A DNA stretch of 64,000 nt from AC-32 sp963736055 (GTDB lineage Bacteria > Actinomycetota > Thermoleophilia > Gaiellales > Gaiellaceae). Location of the stretch: NCBI GenBank assembly GCA_963736055.1, contig CAVTNM010000001.1, positions 1-64,000 of the forward strand, written 5' to 3'. Position numbers and translations under genes: made by a program. Positions 52,401 through 59,520 of the stretch are shown piece after piece; the first letter of the stretch is position 1; each line of letters begins with the position of its first letter. The notes below the pieces were generated by a model. That model saw only the letters and a program-made list of their open reading frames with translations, ran no database searches and was not told the DNA's origin.

Positions 52401-52526
52401 CTCGACTGGGCGGCGGTCGCCGTCTCGGCGCTCGTCGCGGTAGCGCTCGGGGCACTCCTCGTCGGGATCGTCACCGGGCGGGCCTTCCGCGAGCCCGCGC
52501 CCGCTCGGTACGGAGGGGGCGGATGA
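49410..52526 (+). CDS. ABC transporter permease, FtsX/MacB-like
   Basis: 1038 residues from GTG 49410, in one frame. It has an N-terminal helix (RFALVVLGLGAAAAMLGAVL), a large extracytoplasmic domain, a central cluster of helices (GEAVALLLAFAVLAAARLRP, LLVVAESAAMALCGALVGW), a second soluble region and a C-terminal cluster (MLEASALIAVLLALLALVLG), the double FtsX-like layout of LolE/MacB-type permeases. It would export or extract a lipid, lipoprotein or peptide with the ATPases encoded next. The next start overlaps this stop (ATGA at 52523-52526). Confidence 0.85.
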   Translation: MTAFRRLAFPFWLARARLARRRERFALVVLGLGAAAAMLGAVLAGTVAAQDREVGRSMSALPDTVRAVRVNWFSVGGQVAPYAQLDAHVRSVLDGVTSMRPTGTSLYRESQLGGALLSLGAVDGLERWVHLRSGRLPRRCEPQRCEVLVIRPGGRIPNVLGLRLVPVGQGDLTTATLFGDAAPAETLRQSAFVRKIVRYHRSAPPPLVLANGVAGLDASPRLHDAYRSYGWVVPLQRGTVRSWSVDALADRIEHAQSVLQAETFGFAVTAPLDELRAAGDEATVSGRRLLLLGGEAVALLLAFAVLAAARLRPDVDASRRRLLSSGTRRWQVGLLVVAESAAMALCGALVGWIAGSAVATAVAGRTGEPVAALLRHSVLSGRGIALALVLAGAAALVLAVALTVRPVAVRGHSLSPLDVAALGAAVTVAVALARGAADTTDLLADNGTGIVLLLLPSLVGFAAAVAAARLLPAGLRLLERAVPRDALAFRLATLGLARRPGYAAVAVGFVVVSIGLALFAETYRSTLVRGQEEQAAYAVPADAVVQEDLSQLVPVRSVLTPEVVRSLRPDAHVEPVIRLAGNIQGANDVTGISVVGLSGPALRRIDGWRGDFSASPPAELAERLAPSGPVGLRSEPLPAGATRLELPIAVSGTEVGVAASIRGRNGSFTTVELGRTVGPRPQLLSAPIPRSLRGGSLVSLRFEPPAKLDERGADAGAPAVGSVTLGYPRAGGKVVTDYSGWTGTAGVSRLDAADRLRFGLTLTNEVDTYVRPRQPTDGLRIPAVVSPRLAAIAGPDRVLGVDVAGQPLVFRVAAVAKRFPGGAPPGTDDFMVADRATLQTALNASAPGAGFPTEAWVNAEPGRRAAVEARLRKPPFPVLTVSSQATLERSLKREPVSRAALAMLEASALIAVLLALLALVLGAVSERRDDAAESFDLEAQGTPPARLRRQLRLRALVVAGAGIVGGLVTGIVLSLLVVSFVELTANATAPAPPLALSLDWAAVAVSALVAVALGALLVGIVTGRAFREPAPARYGGGG

Positions 52527-53413
52527 GCGCCGCCGTCGAGACGCGCGACCTCTTCCGTGTCCACTCGACCCGGGAAGGCGACGCCGCAGCGCTGCAGGGC
52601 CTGACCTTGACGATCGAGGAAGGCGAGATCCTGACCGTCCTTGGGCCGAGCGGCTCCGGCAAGACCTCGTTCCTGCGCATCCTCGCGGGCCTGGATGCCC
52701 CCTCGGCCGGAATCGCGCGCGTCTTCGGCCGGGATCTGCGCGGCCTCGGCTTCGGCGGTCTCGCCCGCTACCGCTCAGAGACGATCGGCTACCTCGACCA
52801 GCACTTCGCGCAGTCGCTTGCGCCCGAGCTTCGCGCCCGAGAGCTGGTCGGTCTCAAGCTGCGCGCGGAAGGCGTCGAGCGCGAGGCGCGCGAGTCGAGG
52901 TCACGCGAGCTGCTCGACCGGGTCGGCCTGGCCGGGAAGGCGGACGCGCGGCCGGGGCAGCTCTCAGGTGGAGAGCAGCAGCGGGTCGCTCTCTGCGCGG
53001 CCGTCGTCCATCGGCCCCGGCTCCTGCTCGCCGACGAGCCGACCGGGGAGCTGGACGAGGCGAACGCGGCGCTTGTCTACGAGGCGATCGGCGAGCTCGC
53101 CGCGGCAGAGGGCTGTACGGCCGTGATCGTCAGCCACGATCCGGCGTCGACGTCGATCGCCGACCGCTTCGTCCACATCCGCGACGGGCGCGTCAGCGAG
53201 GAGTCGCTCCGCGGCGCGGGCGAGAGCGCGATCGTGGTCGGGCGGGGAGGCTGGCTCCGGCTTGCCGCAGGAATTCCTGGAGCGCGCCGGGATCGGCACG
53301 AGGGCGGCGGCCTCGCTGGAGGAGGATCGGATCGTGGTCGTGGCGGCCGACGGCGACGGGCGCAGGCCTCAGGAGGCGGCGACGCTGGCGGCCGCGCCGA
53401 GGGCACCGGGTGA
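52523..53413 (+). CDS. ABC transporter ATPase 1 (LolD/MacB-like; frame break near its end)
   Basis: About 296 codons. Walker A GPSGSGKTSFLRIL (about residue 41), the signature LSGGEQQRVALCAAVV, Walker B LLLADEPTGELD and the H-loop VIVSHDPAST are all present. After about 53262 the expected C-terminus (PQEFLERAGIGTRAAASLEE) is in another frame, the same frame that runs on into ATPase 2. Either two indels cancel and the TGA at 53411-53413 is the true end, or the two ATPases are fused; I favour two genes. It serves the permease upstream. Confidence 0.82.
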   Translation: MSAAVETRDLFRVHSTREGDAAALQGLTLTIEEGEILTVLGPSGSGKTSFLRILAGLDAPSAGIARVFGRDLRGLGFGGLARYRSETIGYLDQHFAQSLAPELRARELVGLKLRAEGVEREARESRSRELLDRVGLAGKADARPGQLSGGEQQRVALCAAVVHRPRLLLADEPTGELDEANAALVYEAIGELAAAEGCTAVIVSHDPASTSIADRFVHIRDGRVSEESLRGAGESAIVVGRGGWLRLAAGIPGARRDRHEGGGLAGGGSDRGRGGRRRRAQASGGGDAGGRAEGTG

Positions 53414-54083
53414 GACCGTCGCCCTCGTCCGAGGCGTCTCGAAGACGCACGGTCGCGGTGCCGCGGCGGCGCATGTCTTCTCCGACCTCGGGGCCGAGTT
53501 CGAGGGCGGACGCCTCACCGCGGTGACCGGGCCTTCGGGCTCGGGCAAGACGACGCTGCTCCACCTGCTTGCCGGGCTCGAGCTTCCGGACGCGGGCGAG
53601 ATCGAGGTCTGCGGCGAGGCGATGCAGGCGCTCGATCGCGCGGGCCGCGCGGAGCTGCGCGGGCGGAACATCGCCCTCGTCGCTCAGCAGCCCGGGCTGA
53701 TCCCGTTCCTGAGCGCGCGCGAGAACGTGGAGCTGGCCGAGGCGATCCGCGGCCGGAGCGCCGAGGGCACGCACGAGCTGCTCGCCTCGGTCGGCCTCGC
53801 CGAGCGGGCCGGACAGCGCGTCTCCCGCCTCTCGGCCGGCGAGCAGGTGCGCGTCGCCGTCGCCCGCGCGCTGGCGGCCCGCCCGCGGCTGCTGCTGGTG
53901 GACGAGCCGACCGCGCGGCTGGACCAGGCGAACGCGCTCACCCTTGCAGCGCTCCTGTCCGGCCTGGCCCGCGACACCGGAGCGGCGGTCGTCTGCGCCA
54001 CGCACGACCCGGTCGTGATCGAGCAGGCCGACGCGGAGCTCGCACTCGTCGGGGCCGAGGCGGTCGTTCCCGCACCTGCCTAG
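53410..54083 (+). CDS. ABC transporter ATPase 2 (start uncertain)
   Basis: The ATPase body runs from about 53415 to 54083: VALVRGVSKTHGRGAAAAHV, Walker A TGPSGSGKTTLLHLL, signature RLSAGEQVRVAVARALA, Walker B LLLVDEPTARLD and H-loop VVCATHDPVV. No start codon is in its own frame near the beginning; a GTG at 53410 (GTGA overlap with the ATPase 1 stop) would need a small frame correction. The open frame extends back to 53262 through ATPase 1's C-terminus. Two ATPases with a single 1038-residue permease suggest a heterodimeric motor. Confidence 0.75.
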
Positions 54084-54162
54084 GGAGGGCTTGACGAAAC
54101 GCCGGCTGTGCCCCGGAGCGACGAGCGACATTCCGCCAAACCCTCCTAGTAATCTGGCGCAA

Positions 54163-55206
54163 GTGGAAGGCATCAGCCTCGAGGAGCTCCAGCTCGCGGC
54201 GCGCAACCACGGGATGCCGCTCGAGGCGTTGCGCTTTCCCATCACGCCGGTCGGCCTGCATTACCTGCTGATCCACTACGACGTGCCGGTCGTCGACGGG
54301 GCGGCCTGGCGTCTCACGGTCGCAGGCGAGCGTGAGCTCTCGCTGCGGCTCGATGACCTTCGTGACCGCCCAGCACTCGAAATGACCGCGACGATGGAGT
54401 GCGCCGGGAACGGCCGCGCGAGGCTCGATCCGCGCCCGGTCAGCCAGCCGTGGCTCCTGGAGGCGGTCGGCACCGCCCGCTGGACCGGCGCCGCACTGCG
54501 ACCCCTCCTCGAAGAGGCGGGGGTGAGCGAGGGAACGGTCGAGGTGCTCTTCACCGGGCTCGACCGCGGCATCGAGGGCGGGGAGGAGCAGCGGTTCCAA
54601 CGCAGCCTCCCGCTGGACGAGGCGATGGGAGACGACGTGCTCCTGGCTTACGAGATGAACGGCGCCCCGCTGCCGCCGCAGCACGGTTTTCCGCTGCGGC
54701 TGCTCGTTCCCGGCTGGTACGGGATGACGAACGTCAAGTGGCTGGAGCGGATCGAGCTGGTCGACCGGCCCTTCGAGGGGTACCAGCAGTCCTGGTCGTA
54801 CCGGCTGCGGCAGGAAGAGGAAGAGCCCGGCGAGCCCTTGCAGCGGATGCTGCCGCGCTCGCTGCTCGTCCCGCCCGGCATCCCGGAGTTCCTGACGCGC
54901 GACCGGACCGTCGAGGCCGGCGAGCACCTGATCGAGGGGCGCGCCTGGTCGGGCCTCGCGCCGGTCGAGCGGGTCGAGGTGAGCGACGACGGCGGCAAGA
55001 CGTGGGGCGAGGCAGAGCTCGAGCCGCCGGAGGGCCGCTGGGCCTGGCGGGGGTGGCGCTTTCGCTGGGACGCGCGGCCGGGCGAGCACCTGCTGTGCTC
55101 TCGCGCGCGCGACGAGGCCGGCAACGAGCAGCCGCTCGAGCCGGCGTGGAACCTCGGCGGCTATTCCAACAACGCCGTGCAGACCGTGCGCGTCAGCGTC
55201 ACCTGA
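54163..55206 (+). CDS. sulfite-oxidase-like molybdopterin enzyme
   Basis: 347 residues from GTG 54163. The molybdenum-pterin domain has PITPVGLHYLLIHYDVPVVD, and the Cys ligand in ATMECAGNGRARLDP. Next come VLLAYEMNGAPLPPQHGFPL and LLVPGWYGMTNVKWLERIEL, followed by a C-terminal Mo-co dimerisation domain (VEVSDDGGKTWGEAELE). A TAATCT box 7 nt before the GTG supports this start; TTG 54091 with GGAGGG upstream is an alternative. No Tat signal is visible from the GTG, so it may be cytoplasmic. Electron partner unknown; sulfite or another small substrate. Confidence 0.85.
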   Translation: MEGISLEELQLAARNHGMPLEALRFPITPVGLHYLLIHYDVPVVDGAAWRLTVAGERELSLRLDDLRDRPALEMTATMECAGNGRARLDPRPVSQPWLLEAVGTARWTGAALRPLLEEAGVSEGTVEVLFTGLDRGIEGGEEQRFQRSLPLDEAMGDDVLLAYEMNGAPLPPQHGFPLRLLVPGWYGMTNVKWLERIELVDRPFEGYQQSWSYRLRQEEEEPGEPLQRMLPRSLLVPPGIPEFLTRDRTVEAGEHLIEGRAWSGLAPVERVEVSDDGGKTWGEAELEPPEGRWAWRGWRFRWDARPGEHLLCSRARDEAGNEQPLEPAWNLGGYSNNAVQTVRVSVT

Positions 55207-55288
55207 AGGCGAGCGTCAAGACCACCGCCACGAACGCGACGACCACCGCCGTCATCACGACAAGACCACCGAACGTAGAGCGCCGCAA
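55199..55288 (-). CDS. possible 29-residue single-helix membrane peptide
   Basis: TTG 55288 follows a GGAGGA ribosome site about 8 nt upstream. The product, LRRSTFGGLVVMTAVVVAFV then AVVLTLAFR, is a single hydrophobic helix with two flanking arginines, ending in a stop that overlaps the 3' end of the sulfite-oxidase-like gene by 8 bp. It is too short for homology to help; it may be a real membrane peptide or chance. Confidence 0.35.
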   Translation of the reverse strand: MRRSTFGGLVVMTAVVVAFVAVVLTLAFR

Positions 55289-55352
55289 GACCCCGTCCTC
55301 CTTCCCCTGCCTCGCACCTGACCCTAGGGCCCGCCGGGCGGCCGGGCATCCC

Positions 55353-56054
55353 TCAGCCGGGGGGTCTGAGGACCGCGAACTGGTCGGTGATCTCGAGCCG
55401 GCGCGAGCGGAAGCTGTAGAGAGCAGCGGGTCGCCCGCCGGTGCGGCCGGGCTCGCGCCTCTCGCCGGTCCGCTCCAGCAGGCCTCGCCGAAGCAGGACA
55501 CGTTGCAGGTTGGTCGCGGAGACCTCGTGCCCGAGGGCCGCGACGTAGAGCTCCCGTAGCTCGGAGATCGAGAAGACCGGCGGGGCCAGCGCGAAGCCGA
55601 TGTTCGTGTACGAGAGCTTCGCCCGCAGACGGTCGCGCCCCGCGAGCACGATCGCCCGGTGGTCGAACGCCAGCTCGGGCAGGCGCGAGACCGGGTGCCA
55701 GCTCGTGTCGTCGGGAACCTCCGGGTCGAGGTCGGCGGGCACCAGGCCGAGGTAGGCGGTGGCGAGCTCCCATTCGAGCGGGTTGCGATCCGGGTCGCTC
55801 AGGATCTCGAGCTGCTCGAGGTGGGCGAGCTCGCGCACGTCCACCTTCATCGCGAGGTGGCCGCGGATCGACTGCTCCAGGGTCTCGCCGGGCGCTAGAT
55901 ACCCGCCTGGGGCGGACCAGTCGCCGAGGAACGGCTCGCGCGCCCGCTGCCAGAGCAGCGCCTGCAGCAGGCCCTCCCGGACCTGGAGCACGACCGCCAG
56001 CGTCGCGTGGGCCGGACGTGCCCTGGTAGACTCTCGTCGAGGTTTTCGCCCCAC
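55353..56054 (-). CDS. NrtR-type Nudix-winged-helix regulator
   Basis: 233 residues from GTG 56054; a TAGGTT box ends 7 nt upstream (leaderless). The N-terminal Nudix domain reads ATLAVVLQVREGLLQALLWQ, then DWSAPGGYLAPGETLEQSIR, with an incomplete Nudix box; the C-terminal winged HTH reads VFSISELRELYVAALGHEVS, then NLQRVLLRRGLLERTGERRE. This is the NrtR layout, in which a non-catalytic Nudix domain senses ADP-ribose and the HTH represses NAD-biosynthesis genes. Its divergent neighbour is an isochorismatase/nicotinamidase-like gene, a plausible target. No clear NrtR operator was found in the 39-bp gap. Confidence 0.82.
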   Translation of the reverse strand: MGRKPRRESTRARPAHATLAVVLQVREGLLQALLWQRAREPFLGDWSAPGGYLAPGETLEQSIRGHLAMKVDVRELAHLEQLEILSDPDRNPLEWELATAYLGLVPADLDPEVPDDTSWHPVSRLPELAFDHRAIVLAGRDRLRAKLSYTNIGFALAPPVFSISELRELYVAALGHEVSATNLQRVLLRRGLLERTGERREPGRTGGRPAALYSFRSRRLEITDQFAVLRPPG

Positions 56055-56093
56055 AGTCGTAAACCTAGCGCAAGAAACGAACGGAGGATTCCG

Positions 56094-56642
56094 ATGCGCG
56101 CACTGATCATCATCGACATGCTCAACGACTTCGTGGACGGCCAGCTCGCCAATCCGAAGGCCCAGGCGATCATCGAGCCGCTCCAGAGGTTGCTCGCGCA
56201 CGCGCGGGAACAGGGCTGGGTCGTCGTCTTCTCGAACGACGCTCACCAGCCGGGCGACCCGGAGATGCGCGTCTGGGGTGAGCACGCGATGGCCGGGACA
56301 CCCGGTGCGGCGGTGATCCCGCAGCTCGAGCCCCGCGAAGGCGAGATCGTCTCGCCCAAGCGCCACTACGGCGCGTTCGAGGGCACCGGGCTCGACGAGC
56401 AACTCGCGGAGCGTGGCGTCGACGAGGTCGTGATCGCCGGGCAGCACACGCACATCTGCGTTCGGCATTGCTCGTATGAGGCGCTGACCCGCGGTTACCG
56501 GATCTTCGTCCCGCGTGACGCCGTTCGCGCCTTCGAAGGCGTCGATGAGGACGAGGCGCTCGCGTACCTGGAGATGGCGTACGGGGCAGAGATCACGACC
56601 GTGGACGAGCTCGTGGCGGTTCCCGCCGCAGCCCGAGCCTAG
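56094..56642 (+). CDS. isochorismatase-family cysteine hydrolase (nicotinamidase-like)
   Basis: 182 residues from ATG 56094, with GGAGG ribosome site 7 nt upstream. The catalytic Asp is in IIIDMLNDFVDGQL, the Lys in VSPKRHYGAFEGT and the Cys in GQHTHICVRHCSYEA. The family includes nicotinamidase (PncA), which frees nicotinic acid for NAD salvage. The divergent NrtR gene supports this role. The gene ends 12 bp before the MFS start. Confidence 0.85.
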   Translation: MRALIIIDMLNDFVDGQLANPKAQAIIEPLQRLLAHAREQGWVVVFSNDAHQPGDPEMRVWGEHAMAGTPGAAVIPQLEPREGEIVSPKRHYGAFEGTGLDEQLAERGVDEVVIAGQHTHICVRHCSYEALTRGYRIFVPRDAVRAFEGVDEDEALAYLEMAYGAEITTVDELVAVPAAARA

Positions 56643-56654
56643 CGCAGCTCGCCG

Positions 56655-57992
56655 ATGACGACCGCGGTCGCGGTCCCGGCTCCACGTGACGTCGAAGAGG
56701 TCCTCCGCGAGGGGGGCCTCTCGAGCTTCCACAAGCGGGCGATCCTCGTCACGGGCGCCGCCTGGACGTTCGTCGCCATGGAGATCCTGCTGGTGGGCTT
56801 CGTGGCGCCGATCTTCGCCGCCAACTGGAACCTCAGCGGGGCGATGCAGGGGCTCGTCAACAGCGCGGCTCTCGCAGGGTCGCTCTGTGGCTCACTCGTG
56901 CTCGGACGGCTCGCCGACCGGATCGGCCGCCGCGCAATCTTCCAGTACTCGATCCTCTGGTACGCGTCCTTCACCGCCCTGACGGCGGTCTCCTGGGGGC
57001 CCTGGTCGGTGATGACGTTCCGCTTCCTCGCCGGCCTCGGCATCGGTGGGATGCTCGTCGTCGACCCGGCGATGCTGACCGAGTACCTGCCGCCCCAGCG
57101 GCGAGGGCGGCTGCTGGTCTTCCTCGACTTCTGGTGGCCGGTCGGCCTCCTGCTCGCCACCGGCCTCTCCTGGATCTTCATCGGCCACTCGATCGGCGGC
57201 GACTCGAGCTGGCGCTGGCTGTTCCTCGCGGCCTCGTTCCCGGCGTTCCTGGCCTTCGTCGCGCGCCGCTCGCTCCCGGAGAGCCCCTACTTCCTGGCTC
57301 GGCGCGGCCGCGACGAGGAGGCGGCCGAGGTGCTCACCGAGATCACCGGCAAGCCCGTAGAGGCCGGGGATTTCAGCGTACCCGAGGAGACCGAGTCGTC
57401 GGCGCGCGAGCTCGTCGAGCCACGCTGGCGTGGGCGCGCCGTCACGACCGCGCTCATCTGGATGGCACTCAACATCTCCTACTACGGCCTGTTCCTCTGG
57501 CTCCCGTTCGTGCTCCAGGCCGAGAAGAGCTTCTCGATCAACGTCTACCTCTTGCTGACCCTGAGCGCGCTCTCGCAATTCCCGGGCTACGGGGCGGCGA
57601 TCTGGCTGGTGGAGCGAATCGGGCGCAAGCCGACCCTGGCGGCGTTCCTGATCCTGGGAGGCGTCTCCGCGTACGCCTTCGCAGTCGCCGACTCCCAGGG
57701 CGTCTACGTGACCGCGCTCTTCTTCGTGGGCTTCTTCAACCTCGGCGCCTGGGGCGCGGTGTACCCGTACACCTCCGAGCTGTTCCCGACGCGGCTGCGC
57801 TCGACCGCCTTCGGGGTAATGGAAGGGGTAGGCAAGGCGGCCGCGATCGCCGGCCCGTACCTGTTCGGCCACCTCAAGGATGCGACCGGGAGCACGACCT
57901 GGTCGCTCACCTTCATCGCGATCGTGATGGCGGCCGGCGGGCTGGTCGCGGCGGTCTTCGGGCGCGAGACGCGCGGGCACCGGCTGGCCTGA
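56655..57992 (+). CDS. MFS transporter (sugar-porter type)
   Basis: 445 residues with twelve helices. Conserved MFS loops occur: LADRIGRRAIF (loop 2-3), PESPYFLARRGRDEEAAEVL between helices 6 and 7 with the PESP motif typical of the sugar/aromatic-acid porter family, and VERIGRKPTL in the second half. The order next to the isochorismatase gene could mean import of a nicotinate or aromatic compound; it could also be a sugar or niacin transporter. The frame is intact. It is followed 19 bp later by the class V aminotransferase-like gene. Confidence 0.8.
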   Translation: MTTAVAVPAPRDVEEVLREGGLSSFHKRAILVTGAAWTFVAMEILLVGFVAPIFAANWNLSGAMQGLVNSAALAGSLCGSLVLGRLADRIGRRAIFQYSILWYASFTALTAVSWGPWSVMTFRFLAGLGIGGMLVVDPAMLTEYLPPQRRGRLLVFLDFWWPVGLLLATGLSWIFIGHSIGGDSSWRWLFLAASFPAFLAFVARRSLPESPYFLARRGRDEEAAEVLTEITGKPVEAGDFSVPEETESSARELVEPRWRGRAVTTALIWMALNISYYGLFLWLPFVLQAEKSFSINVYLLLTLSALSQFPGYGAAIWLVERIGRKPTLAAFLILGGVSAYAFAVADSQGVYVTALFFVGFFNLGAWGAVYPYTSELFPTRLRSTAFGVMEGVGKAAAIAGPYLFGHLKDATGSTTWSLTFIAIVMAAGGLVAAVFGRETRGHRLA

Positions 57993-58011
57993 CTACCATC
58001 GGTCGAGGCCA

Positions 58012-59281
58012 GTGGCGCTCGACCGTCGAGACTTCCTTGCCCGCGGCGGGTTGACGCTCGCCGCCGCGGCCGTGCTCGGGCCCGAGGCGCTCGCCGCCGG
58101 CCCCGAGTCCGAGTCGCGCGCTCCGCTCGGCTGGGGTGCCGTCCGCGCAGAGTTTCGCCTTCGGCGCGATCGCATCCACCTCGGCGCGTTCCTCCTCGCC
58201 TCGCACCCGGCTCCGGTGCGCCGTGCGATCGAGCGTCACCGGCAGGGCTTCGACGCCGACCCGGTCGGCTACCTCCACGGCCAGCAGGTCCGCCGGGAGG
58301 CGGCTGTGCTCCGTGCCGCCGCCGCGTACACGGGCGCCCGACCGGCCGACCTCGCTCTCACCGACAGCACGACCATGGGCCTCGCGCTGCTCTACAACGG
58401 GCTCCACGTCCGACCGGGCCAGGAGCTGCTGACCTCGACGCACGACTTCTTCGTCACGCACGACGCCCTGCAGCTGAAGGCGGACCGCTCCGGCGCGTCG
58501 CTGCGGAAGATCCCGCTCTACGAGCAGAGCGCCGCCGCCTCGGCGAGCGAGATCGTCAGGCGGGTGGTCGCCGCGGTGACGCCGCGGACCCGCGTCGTAG
58601 CACTGACGTGGGTGCACTCGAGCACCGGCGTCAAGCTCCCGATCGCCGCAATTGCCCGAGCGCTCGCTCCCTTGAACCGGGGGCGGGCGGAGGCCGACCG
58701 GATCCTCTTCTGCGTCGACGGCGTGCACGGTTTCGGGATCGAGAACGTCCGGCTGCCCGGCCGTCGGCTGCGACTTCTTCGCGACGGGCTGCCACAAGTG
58801 GCTCTTCGGGCCGCGCGGGACCGGCCTCGTGTGGGGCCGCCCGGGAGCGTGGCAGCACGTGACGCACACCATCCCGTCCTTCACGGTCACGGGCACGGCC
58901 GGCGGCGCGATGACCCCGGGCGGGTTCCACTCCTTCGAGCACCGCTGGGCCCTGGCGGAGGCGTTCGCCTTCCACCAGCGCATCGGGAAGGCGCGGATCG
59001 CAGCCCGGACGCACATGCTCAACAGCCGATTCAAGTCGGGTCTCGCCGCGATGCGGCACGTGACCCTGCGCACGCCCCGCTCGCCGTCGCTGTCGGCGGG
59101 CCTCGTCTGCTTCGACGTTCAGGGGATGCCGCCGACCGAGGTCGTCGACCGGCTGCTCCGGCGCGGGATCATCGCCACCGTCACGCCCTACGCGGATGCG
59201 CTCGCGCGGGTCGCTCCGAGCGTCCTCAACACACCGGCCGACGTCGACCGGACGCTGACGGCGCTGCGGGCGCTCGCCTAG
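58012..59281 (+). CDS. class V aminotransferase-like protein with Tat signal (one frame break)
   Basis: About 423 codons from GTG 58012. The N-terminus LDRRDFLARGGLTLAAAAVL has a twin-arginine motif and hydrophobic core, so the folded protein would be exported. The PLP domain reads GYLHGQQVRREAAVLRAAAA, TDSTTMGLALLYNG, FFVTHDALQ, LTWVHSSTGVKLPIAAIARA and, after a frame change near 58765, CHKWLFGPRGTGLVW, where Lys binds PLP as in isopenicillin-N-epimerase-like proteins. The end is NTPADVDRTLTALRALA. An exported PLP enzyme is unusual, because PLP must be loaded before export. The function is unknown. Confidence 0.82.
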
Positions 59282-59520
59282 CCGCCGGCGACGGCGGCGA
59301 CGAGGCGGATCTCGGTTTGCGCCTCGAGCGGAGCCTCGAGGTCGTCCGCCTGGACGCTGTCCACGTAGACGTTCACCAGCGGACGAAGCGTCCCGTGCTC
59401 GTCGAAGAGCAGGTCGCGCACCGGCAGCTCGCGCAGCGCGGCGCGCACCGTCGGCGCGTCGATCTCGAAGCGCCCTTCGCCGCCGGCCTCGCGGGCGAGC
59501 AGCGACGGGAGCAGGATCAC
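59278..59520 (-). CDS. MoaD/ThiS-family ubiquitin-like protein
   Basis: 80 residues from GTG 59520, which overlaps the stop of the BNR gene (GTGA). It contains FEIDAPTVRAALRELPVRDL, then TLRPLVNVYVDSVQADDLEA and ends AAVAGG, the C-terminal Gly-Gly needed for thiocarboxylate formation in MoaD/ThiS sulfur carriers. The partner activating enzyme is not in the window. The coupling to a beta-propeller protein is conserved in my recollection for several bacteria, but its meaning is not known. Confidence 0.82.
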   Translation of the reverse strand: MILLPSLLAREAGGEGRFEIDAPTVRAALRELPVRDLLFDEHGTLRPLVNVYVDSVQADDLEAPLEAQTEIRLVAAVAGG

